Source: Marinomonas algicola (GTDB lineage Bacteria > Pseudomonadota > Gammaproteobacteria > Pseudomonadales > Marinomonadaceae). Taken from it: a stretch of DNA of 64,000 nt. Shown in pieces: positions 53,742 to 63,575 of this stretch; the stretch's first letter is position 1; every line of letters starts with the position of its first letter. The translations under genes were made by a program, and so were the position numbers. The notes beneath the pieces are model-generated. The model did not search any database. It was not told the origin of the DNA and worked only from the letters and a program-made list of their open reading frames with translations. The stretch is taken from contig NZ_CP061941.1 in assembly GCF_014805825.1 (NCBI RefSeq), forward strand, positions 2,542,001 through 2,606,000. Reading direction: 5' to 3'.

Positions 53742-54962
53742 CTAAACATCTGTCATTAGCTTATCCAATTTTTCGATAATATGACGACCAATGGGTAAAG
53801 AAGAGGTCGCCGCTGGTGAAGGTGCATTACACACATGTAAGGTTCTCTGACTTTGAGCAAAAAGAAAATCGTGCACTAAACGACCATCTGCCATTACCGC
53901 TTGTGCACGTACGCCAGCAGGGTAAGGAAGCAAATCGACCTCGTTAATCTGGTCGCAGTATTTATTTACTTGAGCTAAGTAACCTGATTTAATCCAAGAA
54001 TTGCGTGTTTCTTGCAAACCTATTTTCCAAAATTTAGCTAGCAACCTCCAATAACCACTGAACAAAAGCATCTGTAACGTATCTACCGCACTGAAATTAA
54101 TTTTGCCATAGCCTTCTCTTTTCCAGCCTTGAACCGCATTGGGTCCGACTGTCACACTGCCATCAATCATACGCGTTAAATGCACTCCCAAAAAAGGCAA
54201 TTCAGGATCTGGAATGGGATAAATTAAGTGATTTACAATTCGATTATGCTTTGCTGGTAACTGATAATACTCACCTCTAAATGGTATAATTTGGAAGTCT
54301 GTCGCAATGCCCAACATCTTTGTAATACGGTCCGCCATTAGCCCAGCGCAACTAACCAAATAACGCGTGGCTATGGAGCGATTACCTATTTTAATAACAA
54401 CTTCCGTGTCACTTTCTTGTAAAGACGTTACCTTAGCGTTCATAAGGAGTTCACCCCCGCCCTTAACAAACAGCTCGGCTAATTTTTGACAAATTTTTTG
54501 GTAATCAACTATGCCTGTTTCATGCACAAAAATTGCCGCATCGCCTTTGATATTAGGCTCTTTTATCCTTAGCTCATTCCTATCTAATAGCTCGACTTTT
54601 ATATCATTTTCTAAACAACGTTTATAAAGCGCATTCATCCTTTTGACTTCAAGTGAGTTTGTTGCCACAAGTAGCTTTCCACAGACATCAAAATCAATAT
54701 GATATTTACGGCAAAATGCTTTAATTTCCTCCGAGCCTTCTTTACAAAATTTCGCTTTTAGACTTCCAGGAGGGTAATAGACTCCCGCGTGAATCACGCC
54801 ACTATTGTGTCCAGTTTGATGAAGTCCAACTTGACTCTCTTTCTCTAATAATACAATTTTTTTCTGAGGATTCGCTTGCATTAATTGCCAAGCCGTTGCT
54901 AACCCAACCACACCACCACCAATAATAGCGATATCATAATCACAGTGAATCGATTCAGTCAT
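53742..54962 (-). CDS. lhgO: L-2-hydroxyglutarate oxidase
   Basis: FAD-dependent enzyme of 406 residues of the LhgO (YgaF) group, oxidising L-2-hydroxyglutarate to 2-oxoglutarate, usually on the membrane and passing electrons to quinone. The FAD motif IIGGGVVGLATAWQLMQANP stands at about 13-32, the LEKESQVGLHQTGHNSGVIHAG block at about 38-59 is diagnostic, and PAGVRAQAV near residue 363 is typical. It lies beside the suc operon and its product 2-oxoglutarate is the substrate of sucA; a terminator separates them. Confidence 0.93.
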   Translation of the reverse strand: MTESIHCDYDIAIIGGGVVGLATAWQLMQANPQKKIVLLEKESQVGLHQTGHNSGVIHAGVYYPPGSLKAKFCKEGSEEIKAFCRKYHIDFDVCGKLLVATNSLEVKRMNALYKRCLENDIKVELLDRNELRIKEPNIKGDAAIFVHETGIVDYQKICQKLAELFVKGGGELLMNAKVTSLQESDTEVVIKIGNRSIATRYLVSCAGLMADRITKMLGIATDFQIIPFRGEYYQLPAKHNRIVNHLIYPIPDPELPFLGVHLTRMIDGSVTVGPNAVQGWKREGYGKINFSAVDTLQMLLFSGYWRLLAKFWKIGLQETRNSWIKSGYLAQVNKYCDQINEVDLLPYPAGVRAQAVMADGRLVHDFLFAQSQRTLHVCNAPSPAATSSLPIGRHIIEKLDKLMTDV

Positions 54963-55044
54963 CTTAATTACTCACCCAAGGCTTTGCTATTTCATACATC
55001 ATTGATCTTTATTCTAAAGCCATATTCAGTATCACACTACAATT

Positions 55045-55075
55045 AAAAAAAATCCCCGCATATGCGAGGATTTTT
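55045..55075 (-). terminator. Rho-independent terminator of the suc operon
   Basis: AAAATCC/GGATTTT and CGC/GCG around a short loop, with a single C-A mismatch, followed on the minus strand by a T-run (A-run at 55045-55052 on the plus strand). It lies 27 nt past the sucD stop. Confidence 0.85.
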
Positions 55076-55101
55076 AGACACTATCAAATTAACTTAGTTG
55101 C

Positions 55102-55974
55102 TTACCAACCAGTTAATTCTTTTAGTGCATCACCAATTTCGGCTAATGAGCGAACCGTTTTAACACCAGCGTCTTCTAATGCAGCAAATTTTTCATCCGC
55201 TGTACCTTTACCACCAGAAATAATCGCACCAGCATGACCCATACGCTTACCAGCAGGAGCTGTAACACCAGCAATGTAAGAAACAACCGGCTTAGTAACA
55301 TTTGCTTTGATGTAAGCCGCGGCTTCTTCTTCTGCCGTTCCGCCAATTTCACCAATCATTACAATTGCTTCAGTTTGTGGATCTTTTTCAAACAATTCAA
55401 GTACATCAATAAAGTTTGTACCTGGAATTGGGTCACCACCAATACCTACGCAAGTAGATTGACCAAAACCAGCATCCGTCGTTTGCTTAACTGCTTCATA
55501 AGTTAACGTACCTGAACGAGAGACAATACCTACTTTACCTGGTAAATGGATATGACCAGGCATGATACCGATTTTACATTCACCAGGAGTAATTACGCCT
55601 GGGCAGTTTGGACCGATTAAACGAACACCTAATTGGTCACAAGCCACTTTACAGTCAAGCATATCCAAAGTTGGGATGCCTTCAGTAATACAAACGATCA
55701 ATTTAATACCACTGTTCGCGGCTTCTAAGATAGAATCTTTACAGAAAGGCGCTGGTACATAGATTACAGACGCTTCAGCACCTGTTTGTTCAACCGCTTC
55801 TTTCACTGTATTAAATACAGGAAGACCTAAATGTGTTTGACCACCTTTACCAGGAGTAACACCACCAACCATTTTCGTTCCATAAGCAATGGCTTGCTCA
55901 GAATGGAATGTACCTTGTCCACCAGTAAAACCTTGGCAGATTACTTTAGTATCTTTATTAATTAAGACAGACAT
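55102..55974 (-). CDS. sucD: Succinyl-CoA synthetase, alpha subunit
   Basis: With SucC, converts succinyl-CoA, ADP (or GDP) and phosphate to succinate, CoA and ATP (or GTP), the substrate-level phosphorylation of the TCA cycle. The 290-residue protein has the CoA-binding N-terminal domain (VICQGFTGGQGTFHSEQAIAYG) and the phosphohistidine region MGHAGAIISGGKGTA. E. coli SucD is 289 residues. The start overlaps the sucC stop by 1 nt (TAATG). Last gene of the suc operon. Confidence 0.97.
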   Translation of the reverse strand: MSVLINKDTKVICQGFTGGQGTFHSEQAIAYGTKMVGGVTPGKGGQTHLGLPVFNTVKEAVEQTGAEASVIYVPAPFCKDSILEAANSGIKLIVCITEGIPTLDMLDCKVACDQLGVRLIGPNCPGVITPGECKIGIMPGHIHLPGKVGIVSRSGTLTYEAVKQTTDAGFGQSTCVGIGGDPIPGTNFIDVLELFEKDPQTEAIVMIGEIGGTAEEEAAAYIKANVTKPVVSYIAGVTAPAGKRMGHAGAIISGGKGTADEKFAALEDAGVKTVRSLAEIGDALKELTGW

Positions 55975-57140
55975 TATTTGCCCTCCGCAGCTTTAACAAC
56001 TTGTACAGCCGCGTCTTTTAGACTAGTAGCAGCAATGATATCAAGATCAGATTTCGCAAGAACTTCACGTCCTAGATCGGCATTTGTACCTTCTAGACGA
56101 ACAACAACAGGAACCTGAACACCCACTTCTTTAACAGCACCGATAATACCTTCCGCAATCATATCGCAACGTACGATACCACCAAAGATATTAACCAACA
56201 CAGCTTTAACATTGTCATCAGAAAGAATGATTTTAAATGCTTCAGAAACACGTTCTTTAGTCGCACCACCACCAACGTCTAAGAAGTTAGCTGGCTTACC
56301 ACCGTGTAGGTTTACGATATCCATTGTTCCCATCGCAAGACCAGCACCGTTTACCATGCAACCAACGTTACCATCTAGAGCAACGTAATTTAATTCAAAA
56401 GAAGCGGCGTGGGCTTCACGAGCATCTTCTTGAGATGGATCATGGAACTCTTGCATTTTCTTCTGACGGTAGACAGCGTTGCTATCAATATTGATTTTAC
56501 CATCTAAGCAATGAAGATTGCCTTCATCAGTAATAACCAATGGGTTTATTTCTAGAAGCGCAAAATCGCAATCATGAAACATTTGAGATAAACCAAGGAA
56601 AATCTTAGTGAACTGCTTAATTTGAACTGGGTTAAGACCCAATTTAAATGCTAATTCACGAGCTTGGTATGGCTGTGCACCAACTAAAGGATCAATAATT
56701 GCTTTGTGAATCAAGTGTGGCGTTTCTTCAGCCACTTTCTCGATGTCTACGCCGCCTTCAGTAGAAGCCATGAAAACAACACGACGTGTAGCACGGTCAA
56801 CAACCGCACCAAGATACAATTCGTTAGCGATATCTGTGCAAGATTCAACTAAGATCTTAGCAACAGGCTGACCATTTTCATCAGTTTGGTAAGTAACTAA
56901 GTTTTTACCTAACCACTGAGATGCAAATGCAGCGATCTCATCATGCGTTTTAACAAGCTTTACACCGCCTGCTTTACCACGGCCGCCCGCGTGAACTTGA
57001 GCTTTAACCACCCACATGTCACCGCCTATTTTCTTAGCTGCTTCTACAGCTTCTTCTGGCGTGTCACATGCATACCCTGTCGATACTGGCAGGCCGTATT
57101 CAGCAAAAAGCTGTTTTGCCTGATATTCGTGTAAGTTCAT
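55974..57140 (-). CDS. sucC: Succinyl-CoA synthetase, beta subunit
   Basis: ATP-grasp subunit of 388 residues, the E. coli length, beginning MNLHEYQAKQLFAEYGLPV. VKAQVHAGGRGKAGGVK and LEINPLVITDEG are the nucleotide and metal sites, and VNIFGGIVRCDMIAEGI is the interface region. An open frame extends 15 codons upstream to 57185, but ATG 57138-57140 with AGCGGA about 9 nt before it is preferred. Coupled to sucD by a 1-nt overlap. Confidence 0.97.
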   Translation of the reverse strand: MNLHEYQAKQLFAEYGLPVSTGYACDTPEEAVEAAKKIGGDMWVVKAQVHAGGRGKAGGVKLVKTHDEIAAFASQWLGKNLVTYQTDENGQPVAKILVESCTDIANELYLGAVVDRATRRVVFMASTEGGVDIEKVAEETPHLIHKAIIDPLVGAQPYQARELAFKLGLNPVQIKQFTKIFLGLSQMFHDCDFALLEINPLVITDEGNLHCLDGKINIDSNAVYRQKKMQEFHDPSQEDAREAHAASFELNYVALDGNVGCMVNGAGLAMGTMDIVNLHGGKPANFLDVGGGATKERVSEAFKIILSDDNVKAVLVNIFGGIVRCDMIAEGIIGAVKEVGVQVPVVVRLEGTNADLGREVLAKSDLDIIAATSLKDAAVQVVKAAEGK

Positions 57141-57237
57141 TCGCTTATTCCGCTCATCTGAATTTATTGAAACGTTGCTTACCAATTAATAAACAACAAA
57201 ATGCTGACTCTGAAACAAAGTCAGCAAACTTTATATT

Positions 57238-58677
57238 TTAACGTTTTTTACGATTTGCAATATGAATTGCATGATTATCAACAGCGAGTGCCGCCTCATG
57301 AACCGCTTCACTTACCGTTGGGTGAGCAAATACAGTAAGAGCGATATCTTCTGCTGTAGAACCAAATTCCATTGCAATTACGGCTTGAGCAATCAAATCC
57401 GCTGCTCCAGCACCAATAATATGACAGCCAAGAATACGATCAGTTTCTTCGCAGGCAATCATTTTCACAAATCCTGTTGTGTCATTTGCCGCCATTGCAC
57501 GACCAGATGCAGCAAATGGGAATTTGCCCACTTTATACTTTACGCCATCCGCTTTCAGTTCTTGTTCATTTTTACCAACCCAAGCAAGTTCTGGGTGAGT
57601 ATAAATGACAGAAGGGATGCAGTCGTAGTTCATTTGCGCTTTATGGCCAGCAATAATATCGGCAACCATTACACCTTCTTCAGAGGCTTTATGAGCAAGC
57701 ATTGGGCCACGAACAATATCACCGATAGCATAAACGCCAGGAACAGATGTTTTACATTGTTCATCAACGAATACAAAACCACGCTCATCCAGTTTCACAC
57801 CAGAATCGGCGGCTAAACAACCATCAGTGAAAGGCTTACGACCTACCGCTACGATCAACTTATCAAATGTTTGTTTTTGCTCTTCACCCTTTGCATCAAG
57901 GTAAGTTACATTAACTTCTTCACCGTTAATCTCGCTACCAGTAACACGTGCGCCTAAACGAATGTCCATGTGTTGTTTCTTAAATACTTTCGCCGCTTCT
58001 TTTGCAACATCAACATCACAGACACTTAAGAACGAATCTTGGGCTTCAAGAACCACAACTTCAGAACCTAAACGAGCCCATACTGAGCCCAATTCTAATC
58101 CTATTACACCAGCACCGATTACACCTAAACGCTTAGGTACTTCACGGAAATCTAGCGCACCTTCATTATCAACGATAATGTCTCCAGTGCGAGGTGCTGG
58201 TGGGATATTTACTGGAATAGAACCCGTAGCAAGAATCACATTTTCTGTCTCAATAACAGATACAGAACCGTCATGAGCAGTAAACTCAACTTTTTTACTG
58301 GATAAAACCTTGCCCATACCTTCAAAGCTGGTTACACCATTTGCTTTAAATAATCCGGTAATACCACTTGTTAATTGATCAACAATTTTATCTTTTCGAT
58401 CAACCATAGCATTAACGTCCATGGATACATCGCCTACGCTAATTCCATGGGCACCATATGACTCTTTGGCGTCATGGTATTTGTGTGATGAGTCCAACAG
58501 CGCTTTTGAAGGTATACAACCAACATTTAGACAAGTACCACCTAAGCGAGGTTTATTATCTTTATCTAGCCATTTTTCGATACAAGCTGTTTTCAAACCT
58601 AGTTGCGCAGCACGGATAGCGGCAACATAACCACCAGGACCACCACCAATTACCACAACATCAAATTTAGTAGACAT
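57238..58677 (-). CDS. lpd: Dihydrolipoyl dehydrogenase (E3)
   Basis: FAD enzyme of 479 residues that reoxidises the lipoyl groups of the 2-oxoglutarate dehydrogenase complex, making NADH. GGGPGGYVAAIRAAQLG (FAD) is at about 11-27, the redox Cys pair GGTCLNVGCIPSK at about 45-57, the NAD site GAGVIGLELGSVWARLG is present, and HPTVSEAVHEAAL closes the active site. The ATG at 58677 is chosen over an upstream in-frame start 4 codons before. Its place between sucB and sucC, unlike the E. coli pdh-linked lpd, means a complex-specific E3 as in Pseudomonas. Confidence 0.96.
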   Translation of the reverse strand: MSTKFDVVVIGGGPGGYVAAIRAAQLGLKTACIEKWLDKDNKPRLGGTCLNVGCIPSKALLDSSHKYHDAKESYGAHGISVGDVSMDVNAMVDRKDKIVDQLTSGITGLFKANGVTSFEGMGKVLSSKKVEFTAHDGSVSVIETENVILATGSIPVNIPPAPRTGDIIVDNEGALDFREVPKRLGVIGAGVIGLELGSVWARLGSEVVVLEAQDSFLSVCDVDVAKEAAKVFKKQHMDIRLGARVTGSEINGEEVNVTYLDAKGEEQKQTFDKLIVAVGRKPFTDGCLAADSGVKLDERGFVFVDEQCKTSVPGVYAIGDIVRGPMLAHKASEEGVMVADIIAGHKAQMNYDCIPSVIYTHPELAWVGKNEQELKADGVKYKVGKFPFAASGRAMAANDTTGFVKMIACEETDRILGCHIIGAGAADLIAQAVIAMEFGSTAEDIALTVFAHPTVSEAVHEAALAVDNHAIHIANRKKR

Positions 58678-58810
58678 AGTTATTTCCATTTTTGACTAAT
58701 GAAACCAATCAAACAGTTTCTTAGTTTTAATTACAATCGAAATGCGCAGAGGTTAGATCGTCTTTTGGACAACCAACTCACTGCACACCTTTCAACTTAG
58801 GAATTAGCAA

Positions 58811-60328
58811 TTATACATCAAGCAACAAACGTGCAGGATCTTCTAATAGCTCTTTTACTGTTACCAAGAACTGTACCGCTTCTTTACCATCGATCATACG
58901 ATGATCATAAGACAATGCTAGGTACATCATTGGTTGAATAACAACTTGACCATTAACAGCCATTGGACGCTCTTGAATTTTGTGCATCCCAAGAATGGCT
59001 GTTTGAGGCGGATTCAAGATTGGTGTAGATAGCAAGGAACCAAAAGTACCACCATTAGTAATAGTGAAAGTACCTCCTTGCATGTCTTCAAGACCAAGCT
59101 TGCCATCACGACCACGCAATGCGAAATCCATAATGGTGCTTTCGATATCAGCCAAGCCCATTGAATCCGTATCACGTAATACTGGAACCATTAAACCGCG
59201 ACTAGTTGAAACAGCCACACCGATATCTTGGTATGCGTGGTAAACCATGTCATTACCATCAATAGATGCATTCACCGCAGGAAAACGTTTTAGTGCTTCA
59301 GTACAGGCTTTCACAAAGAAAGACATGAAACCTAATTTAGTTCCATCATGCTTCTTCAGGAAAAGGTCTTTATATTTAGCGCGCAGATCCATGATTGGAC
59401 CCATGTTAACTTCATTGTAAGTCGTTAACATAGCGGCTGTTTGTTGAGCTTCAACCAGACGGCGTGCAATCGTTGCACGCAAACGCGTCATTGGAACGCG
59501 TTTTTCTACACGACCATCCGTATTTGCAATAGGCGCGGCAGCTGGTTTAGCCACAGGAGCAGCAGGTTGAGATGCTTTTTGCTTCACAGCGGCATCAACG
59601 TCTTCTTTGGTGATACGACCACCTTTACCAGATCCTTTCACCTGAGAAATGGTTAAGCCAGCCTCTGCTAATGCCTTGCGTGCAGCAGGTCCAGCGACAC
59701 CATCAGCATCATTATCTACAGGAGCCGAATCAGCAACTGGTGCGGCAGCAGGTGTCGCTGTTGCGCCAGATGCACCAACAAGGAAAGAAGCAAGTACTTG
59801 ATCACTCATCACAGTGTCGCCTTCATTGGCAGCCAGTTCACCTAAAACGCCTGCGGCTGGAGCAACGACTTCTAAGACAACCTTATCCGTTTCAATATCA
59901 ACTAAGTGTTCGTCACGCTCACATGCTTCACCTGGTTTTTTGTACCAAGTTGCCACTGTTCCGTCCGCAACGGACTCAGGAAAAGTCGGCGCTTTAATGT
60001 CAACGGTTTCGGCCGTGCTTGACGCGGCTGGCGCACTTGTCGAAGCCGCTGTTTCTGACACAGATGTTTCTGCCGGTGCGGTCGCAGCACCACCTTCAGA
60101 GAACATGGCCAAAACTTCGCTACTCAAAACGACATCGCCTTCATTTTTTAAGATATCTTGAAGAACACCATCAGCTGGTGCCACAACTTCAAGTACAACT
60201 TTATCCGTTTCAATATCAACAATATGCTCATCACGAGTACAAGACTCGCCAGCTTTTTTATACCAAGTAGCAACAGTACCGTCTGCTACTGACTCTGGGA
60301 AAACGGGTGCTTTAATTTCAATACTCAT
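58811..60328 (-). CDS. sucB: Dihydrolipoyllysine succinyltransferase (E2) with two lipoyl domains
   Basis: Core of the 2-oxoglutarate dehydrogenase complex: transfers succinyl from the lipoyl arm to CoA. The 505-residue protein has two near-identical lipoyl domains (lipoyl-lysines about Lys43 and Lys149 in ETDKVVLEV), separated by an Ala/Ser/Thr linker. The peripheral subunit-binding domain follows (AGPAARKALAEAGLTISQVKG). The catalytic domain ends in SYDHRMIDG (His about 476). E. coli SucB has one lipoyl domain (405 residues), so the extra 100 residues come from the duplication. AAGGG precedes the ATG. Confidence 0.96.
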   Translation of the reverse strand: MSIEIKAPVFPESVADGTVATWYKKAGESCTRDEHIVDIETDKVVLEVVAPADGVLQDILKNEGDVVLSSEVLAMFSEGGAATAPAETSVSETAASTSAPAASSTAETVDIKAPTFPESVADGTVATWYKKPGEACERDEHLVDIETDKVVLEVVAPAAGVLGELAANEGDTVMSDQVLASFLVGASGATATPAAAPVADSAPVDNDADGVAGPAARKALAEAGLTISQVKGSGKGGRITKEDVDAAVKQKASQPAAPVAKPAAAPIANTDGRVEKRVPMTRLRATIARRLVEAQQTAAMLTTYNEVNMGPIMDLRAKYKDLFLKKHDGTKLGFMSFFVKACTEALKRFPAVNASIDGNDMVYHAYQDIGVAVSTSRGLMVPVLRDTDSMGLADIESTIMDFALRGRDGKLGLEDMQGGTFTITNGGTFGSLLSTPILNPPQTAILGMHKIQERPMAVNGQVVIQPMMYLALSYDHRMIDGKEAVQFLVTVKELLEDPARLLLDV

Positions 60329-60378
60329 TTGATACCCTTATCTTTTTGATAGGCTATTTTACTAAATCAAACGAATGA

Positions 60379-63210
60379 CTAACCAATTAAGGCGTCATTC
60401 ACTAATGCTTCTTGTTCTTCAACGTGTATAGACATATAACCAGCAGCAGGTGCAGCAGACGAAATACGACCTGCGAAGCGAATTTTCAACTCTGGATATA
60501 ACTCTTCTAATATACGGTTCATACGATGGCGGTTTGCATGCCAAGCCCCTTGGTTTTTAGGCTCTTCTTGACACCATACTAGAGTTTCTACTTCAGTATA
60601 TGGTGCTAAAACATCCTTAAAGTCTTGATAAGGGAAAGGATACAATTGTTCCAATCGAATAACGGCAACGTCATCTTTTTCCAACGCTTCACGACGATTA
60701 ATAAGATCGTAGTATATTTTACCGCTACAAATCACCAAGCGCTTAACTTTCTTAGGCTCTATATTTTGTGCTGTTTCTGGTAAAACGTTTTTGAAACCAC
60801 CTTCAGACAATTCTTCCAAAGTTGACGTTGCTTGCTTATGCCTCAACAAACTTTTAGGAGACATAATAATCAAAGGGCGCCTTAAAGGGCGAATTGCTTG
60901 ACGACGAAGTATATGGTAAATCTGGGCAGGCGTAGTTGGTACACAAACTTGAATATTGTATTCAGCACAGAGCTGCAAGAAACGTTCTAAGCGAGCAGAT
61001 GAATGCTCTGGCCCTTGCCCCTCATAACCATGTGGTAACAACATGGTTAGACCACATAGTCGACCCCATTTATGCTCACCACTTGTAATGAATTGATCTA
61101 TTACAACCTGAGCACCATTGGCAAAGTCACCGAACTGCGCTTCCCAAACAACCAAACCTTTAGGCGACGTTGTTGCATAACCGTATTCAAAAGCCAAAAC
61201 AGCTTCTTCAGACAAATAAGAGTCAAACAAATCCATTTGAGGCTGATCATCATACAGGTTCTTTAACGGAGTATAACTACTGCCGTCCTTTTGATTATGT
61301 ATGACGGCATGCCTATGAGAAAAAGTACCACGGCCAGAATCTTGGCCCGTTATACGAATCGGATAGCCTTGCTCTAACAAAGTGGCAAATGCCAGTGTCT
61401 CGGCATACCCCCAATTAAGAGGCAGTGCACCGGCACTCATTTTATCTCTGTCTTCGTATATTTTCTGTACTTGTCTTTGAACCACAACCCCATCAGGAAT
61501 GGAGGTCAACTTACGCGCCACTTTTTGAAGTTCGGCAAGCGGGTATTTTGTATCCGCACCAGCATCCCATTCAACATTTAGATAAGGAGTCCAATCAACA
61601 AAGGAGCCGGTTTGAGACTCAAGAACAAGACTTTTAACTGTATGCTTACCATCATCAAGGTTTTGACGATTTTCATCGACCATTTTGTCTGTTAGAGACT
61701 TCTCTATGATGCCTTTAGACACAAGCATGTCGGCATATTGTGTACGCGTGGTTTTTAATTTATTGATGATTTGGTACATTAAAGGCTGAGTACCAGATGG
61801 TTCATCCGTTTCGTTGTGACCACGACGACGATAACAAACCATGTCGATAACCACATCACGACCAAATTCGTAGCGATAATCCAAAGCCAGTTGAGTCACA
61901 AACAGAACCGCTTCAGGGTCGTCGCCGTTTACGTGAAAGATCGGCGCTTGTACCATTTTTGCAATATCAGTACAGTACTCAGTAGAACGGCTGTCTTCTT
62001 GGCGGTTTGTGGTAAAACCAACTTGGTTATTGATAACAATATGGATCGTCCCACCCGTCTTATAAGCACGAGTTTGAGACATTTGGAAGGTTTCCATGAC
62101 CACACCTTGACCCGCAAATGCCGCATCACCGTGAATCGAAATTGGAACAACCTTTTTACCCTGCTCATCCGATCTACGATCTTGCCTAGCTCGTACAGAC
62201 CCTTCAACAACAGGCGATACGATTTCTAAATGCGATGGGTTAAAAGATAGAGCAATATGAACCTCACCACCTTCAGTCATGACATTCGAAGAGAAACCCT
62301 GATGATACTTAACATCTCCTGATGTATTGACAAGTTTCTTACCTTCAAACTCATCAAACAGATCTTTAGGATTTTTACCAAGCGTATTTACAAGAACATT
62401 TAATCGACCACGGTGTGCCATGCCGATAACAACTTCTTTAGCCCCAAGAGAGCCAGAACGTTGAATAAGCTCATTCACCATTGGTATTAAACTTTCAGCC
62501 CCTTCTAGACCAAAACGCTTAGCTCCAGGATAACGACTCGCTAAATACTTCTCTAGCCCTTCAGCCGCCGTTAAACGTTCAAGAAGACTGATTCGTGTAT
62601 CAAGCTCATAATCCGGACGCGACTTTACTGACTCAATACGTTGTTGTAACCAACGCTTTTCTTGAGTATCAACAATGTGCATATATTCATAGCCAATGCT
62701 ATCGCAATACGTTTTGTTTAAGCCTTCAATGATCGTTTTGAGTTTTTTCGTTTTTTTCGGGAAAAACAATGAACCTGTACTAAAGTCGGTATCTAGATCA
62801 GCACCTGTCAGCTCATGATAAGCCAATTCTAAATCCGCAACTTTATGCCTAACTTGTAGACCCAATGGATCTAAACTTGCGTGTTGATGTCCACGCACTC
62901 GATAAGCATTAATTAATTGCAATACTTTAATTTGTTTCTGCTCATGATCAGAACCAGCGTTCGTTACTGATGTCTGAAAACGATTTTGGTTTTTACTTAA
63001 TTGTAGAAATTGTTCTTGGATTACCGAATGAGGAACATCAGTTGACTGTTCTTCACTAACTCGCGGCAATTGATCAAAACATTTACGCCATTCTTCCGAA
63101 ACTGAGTTCGGATCAACGAGGTAACTTTCAAATAAACCCTCCACATACTCCAAGTTCCCACCTGAAAAATGCGAGGTGCTCCATAGCAACTCCATTAAAC
63201 TTTCGTGCAT
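60379..63210 (-). CDS. sucA: 2-Oxoglutarate dehydrogenase, E1 component
   Basis: Thiamine-diphosphate enzyme of 943 residues that decarboxylates 2-oxoglutarate and loads the succinyl group onto E2. It opens MELLWSTSHFSGGNLEYVEGLFESYLVDPNSV, the E2-binding start of the family. GMAHRGRLNVLVNTLGK, HGDAAFAGQG and DPEAVLFV belong to the cofactor and Mg sites, and EAQFGDFANGAQVVIDQFI to the transketolase-like half. E. coli SucA is 933 residues. Two ATGs lie at codons 1 and 6; the first is used. First gene of sucABlpdCD, 51 nt before sucB. Confidence 0.97.
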   Translation of the reverse strand: MHESLMELLWSTSHFSGGNLEYVEGLFESYLVDPNSVSEEWRKCFDQLPRVSEEQSTDVPHSVIQEQFLQLSKNQNRFQTSVTNAGSDHEQKQIKVLQLINAYRVRGHQHASLDPLGLQVRHKVADLELAYHELTGADLDTDFSTGSLFFPKKTKKLKTIIEGLNKTYCDSIGYEYMHIVDTQEKRWLQQRIESVKSRPDYELDTRISLLERLTAAEGLEKYLASRYPGAKRFGLEGAESLIPMVNELIQRSGSLGAKEVVIGMAHRGRLNVLVNTLGKNPKDLFDEFEGKKLVNTSGDVKYHQGFSSNVMTEGGEVHIALSFNPSHLEIVSPVVEGSVRARQDRRSDEQGKKVVPISIHGDAAFAGQGVVMETFQMSQTRAYKTGGTIHIVINNQVGFTTNRQEDSRSTEYCTDIAKMVQAPIFHVNGDDPEAVLFVTQLALDYRYEFGRDVVIDMVCYRRRGHNETDEPSGTQPLMYQIINKLKTTRTQYADMLVSKGIIEKSLTDKMVDENRQNLDDGKHTVKSLVLESQTGSFVDWTPYLNVEWDAGADTKYPLAELQKVARKLTSIPDGVVVQRQVQKIYEDRDKMSAGALPLNWGYAETLAFATLLEQGYPIRITGQDSGRGTFSHRHAVIHNQKDGSSYTPLKNLYDDQPQMDLFDSYLSEEAVLAFEYGYATTSPKGLVVWEAQFGDFANGAQVVIDQFITSGEHKWGRLCGLTMLLPHGYEGQGPEHSSARLERFLQLCAEYNIQVCVPTTPAQIYHILRRQAIRPLRRPLIIMSPKSLLRHKQATSTLEELSEGGFKNVLPETAQNIEPKKVKRLVICSGKIYYDLINRREALEKDDVAVIRLEQLYPFPYQDFKDVLAPYTEVETLVWCQEEPKNQGAWHANRHRMNRILEELYPELKIRFAGRISSAAPAAGYMSIHVEEQEALVNDALIG

Positions 63211-63575
63211 TCTCGATCACCCTTATGTTCGAGCCAGCTACCATTATTGGTGCCATCAATCTTATAATTCGTTGACTTATTTCGGCCCAAATTGGCCACT
63301 AAAGCCTAGAATTATGTATTACAACAACTCGCCCTACATGAGTTAATACTTAAATAACTATATATTATTTAACAGCCTCACTAATAAGACCATCACCCAA
63401 TACACCTATTTCCATATAACCGGTTTAAACAGTTAGTTTTTCTTAAACATCCAATCAACATGAGGTCGATTCTTAATTCTTTTAAATAATAAAATGGCGA
63501 TACCGACAATAAGTCAGTATCGCCTAGAAGACGGTTAAACTAGTTTTGTTAACTCAGACTTCATCAGCATTCTTT
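63211..63575. other. Intergenic region between sdhB and sucA
   Basis: A 365-bp gap with the sdhB terminator at its right end and the sucA promoter on the left. No other gene or strong repeat seen. GGCCCAAATTGGCC at about 63284-63297 forms a short palindrome of unknown meaning. Confidence 0.4.
63496..63524 (-). terminator. Rho-independent terminator after sdhB
   Basis: GGCGATAC at 63496-63503 pairs with GTATCGCC at 63517-63524, continuing GAC/GTC with one mismatch around an AATAA loop. T-rich sequence follows on the minus strand. It lies about 52 nt past the sdhB stop. Confidence 0.8.
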
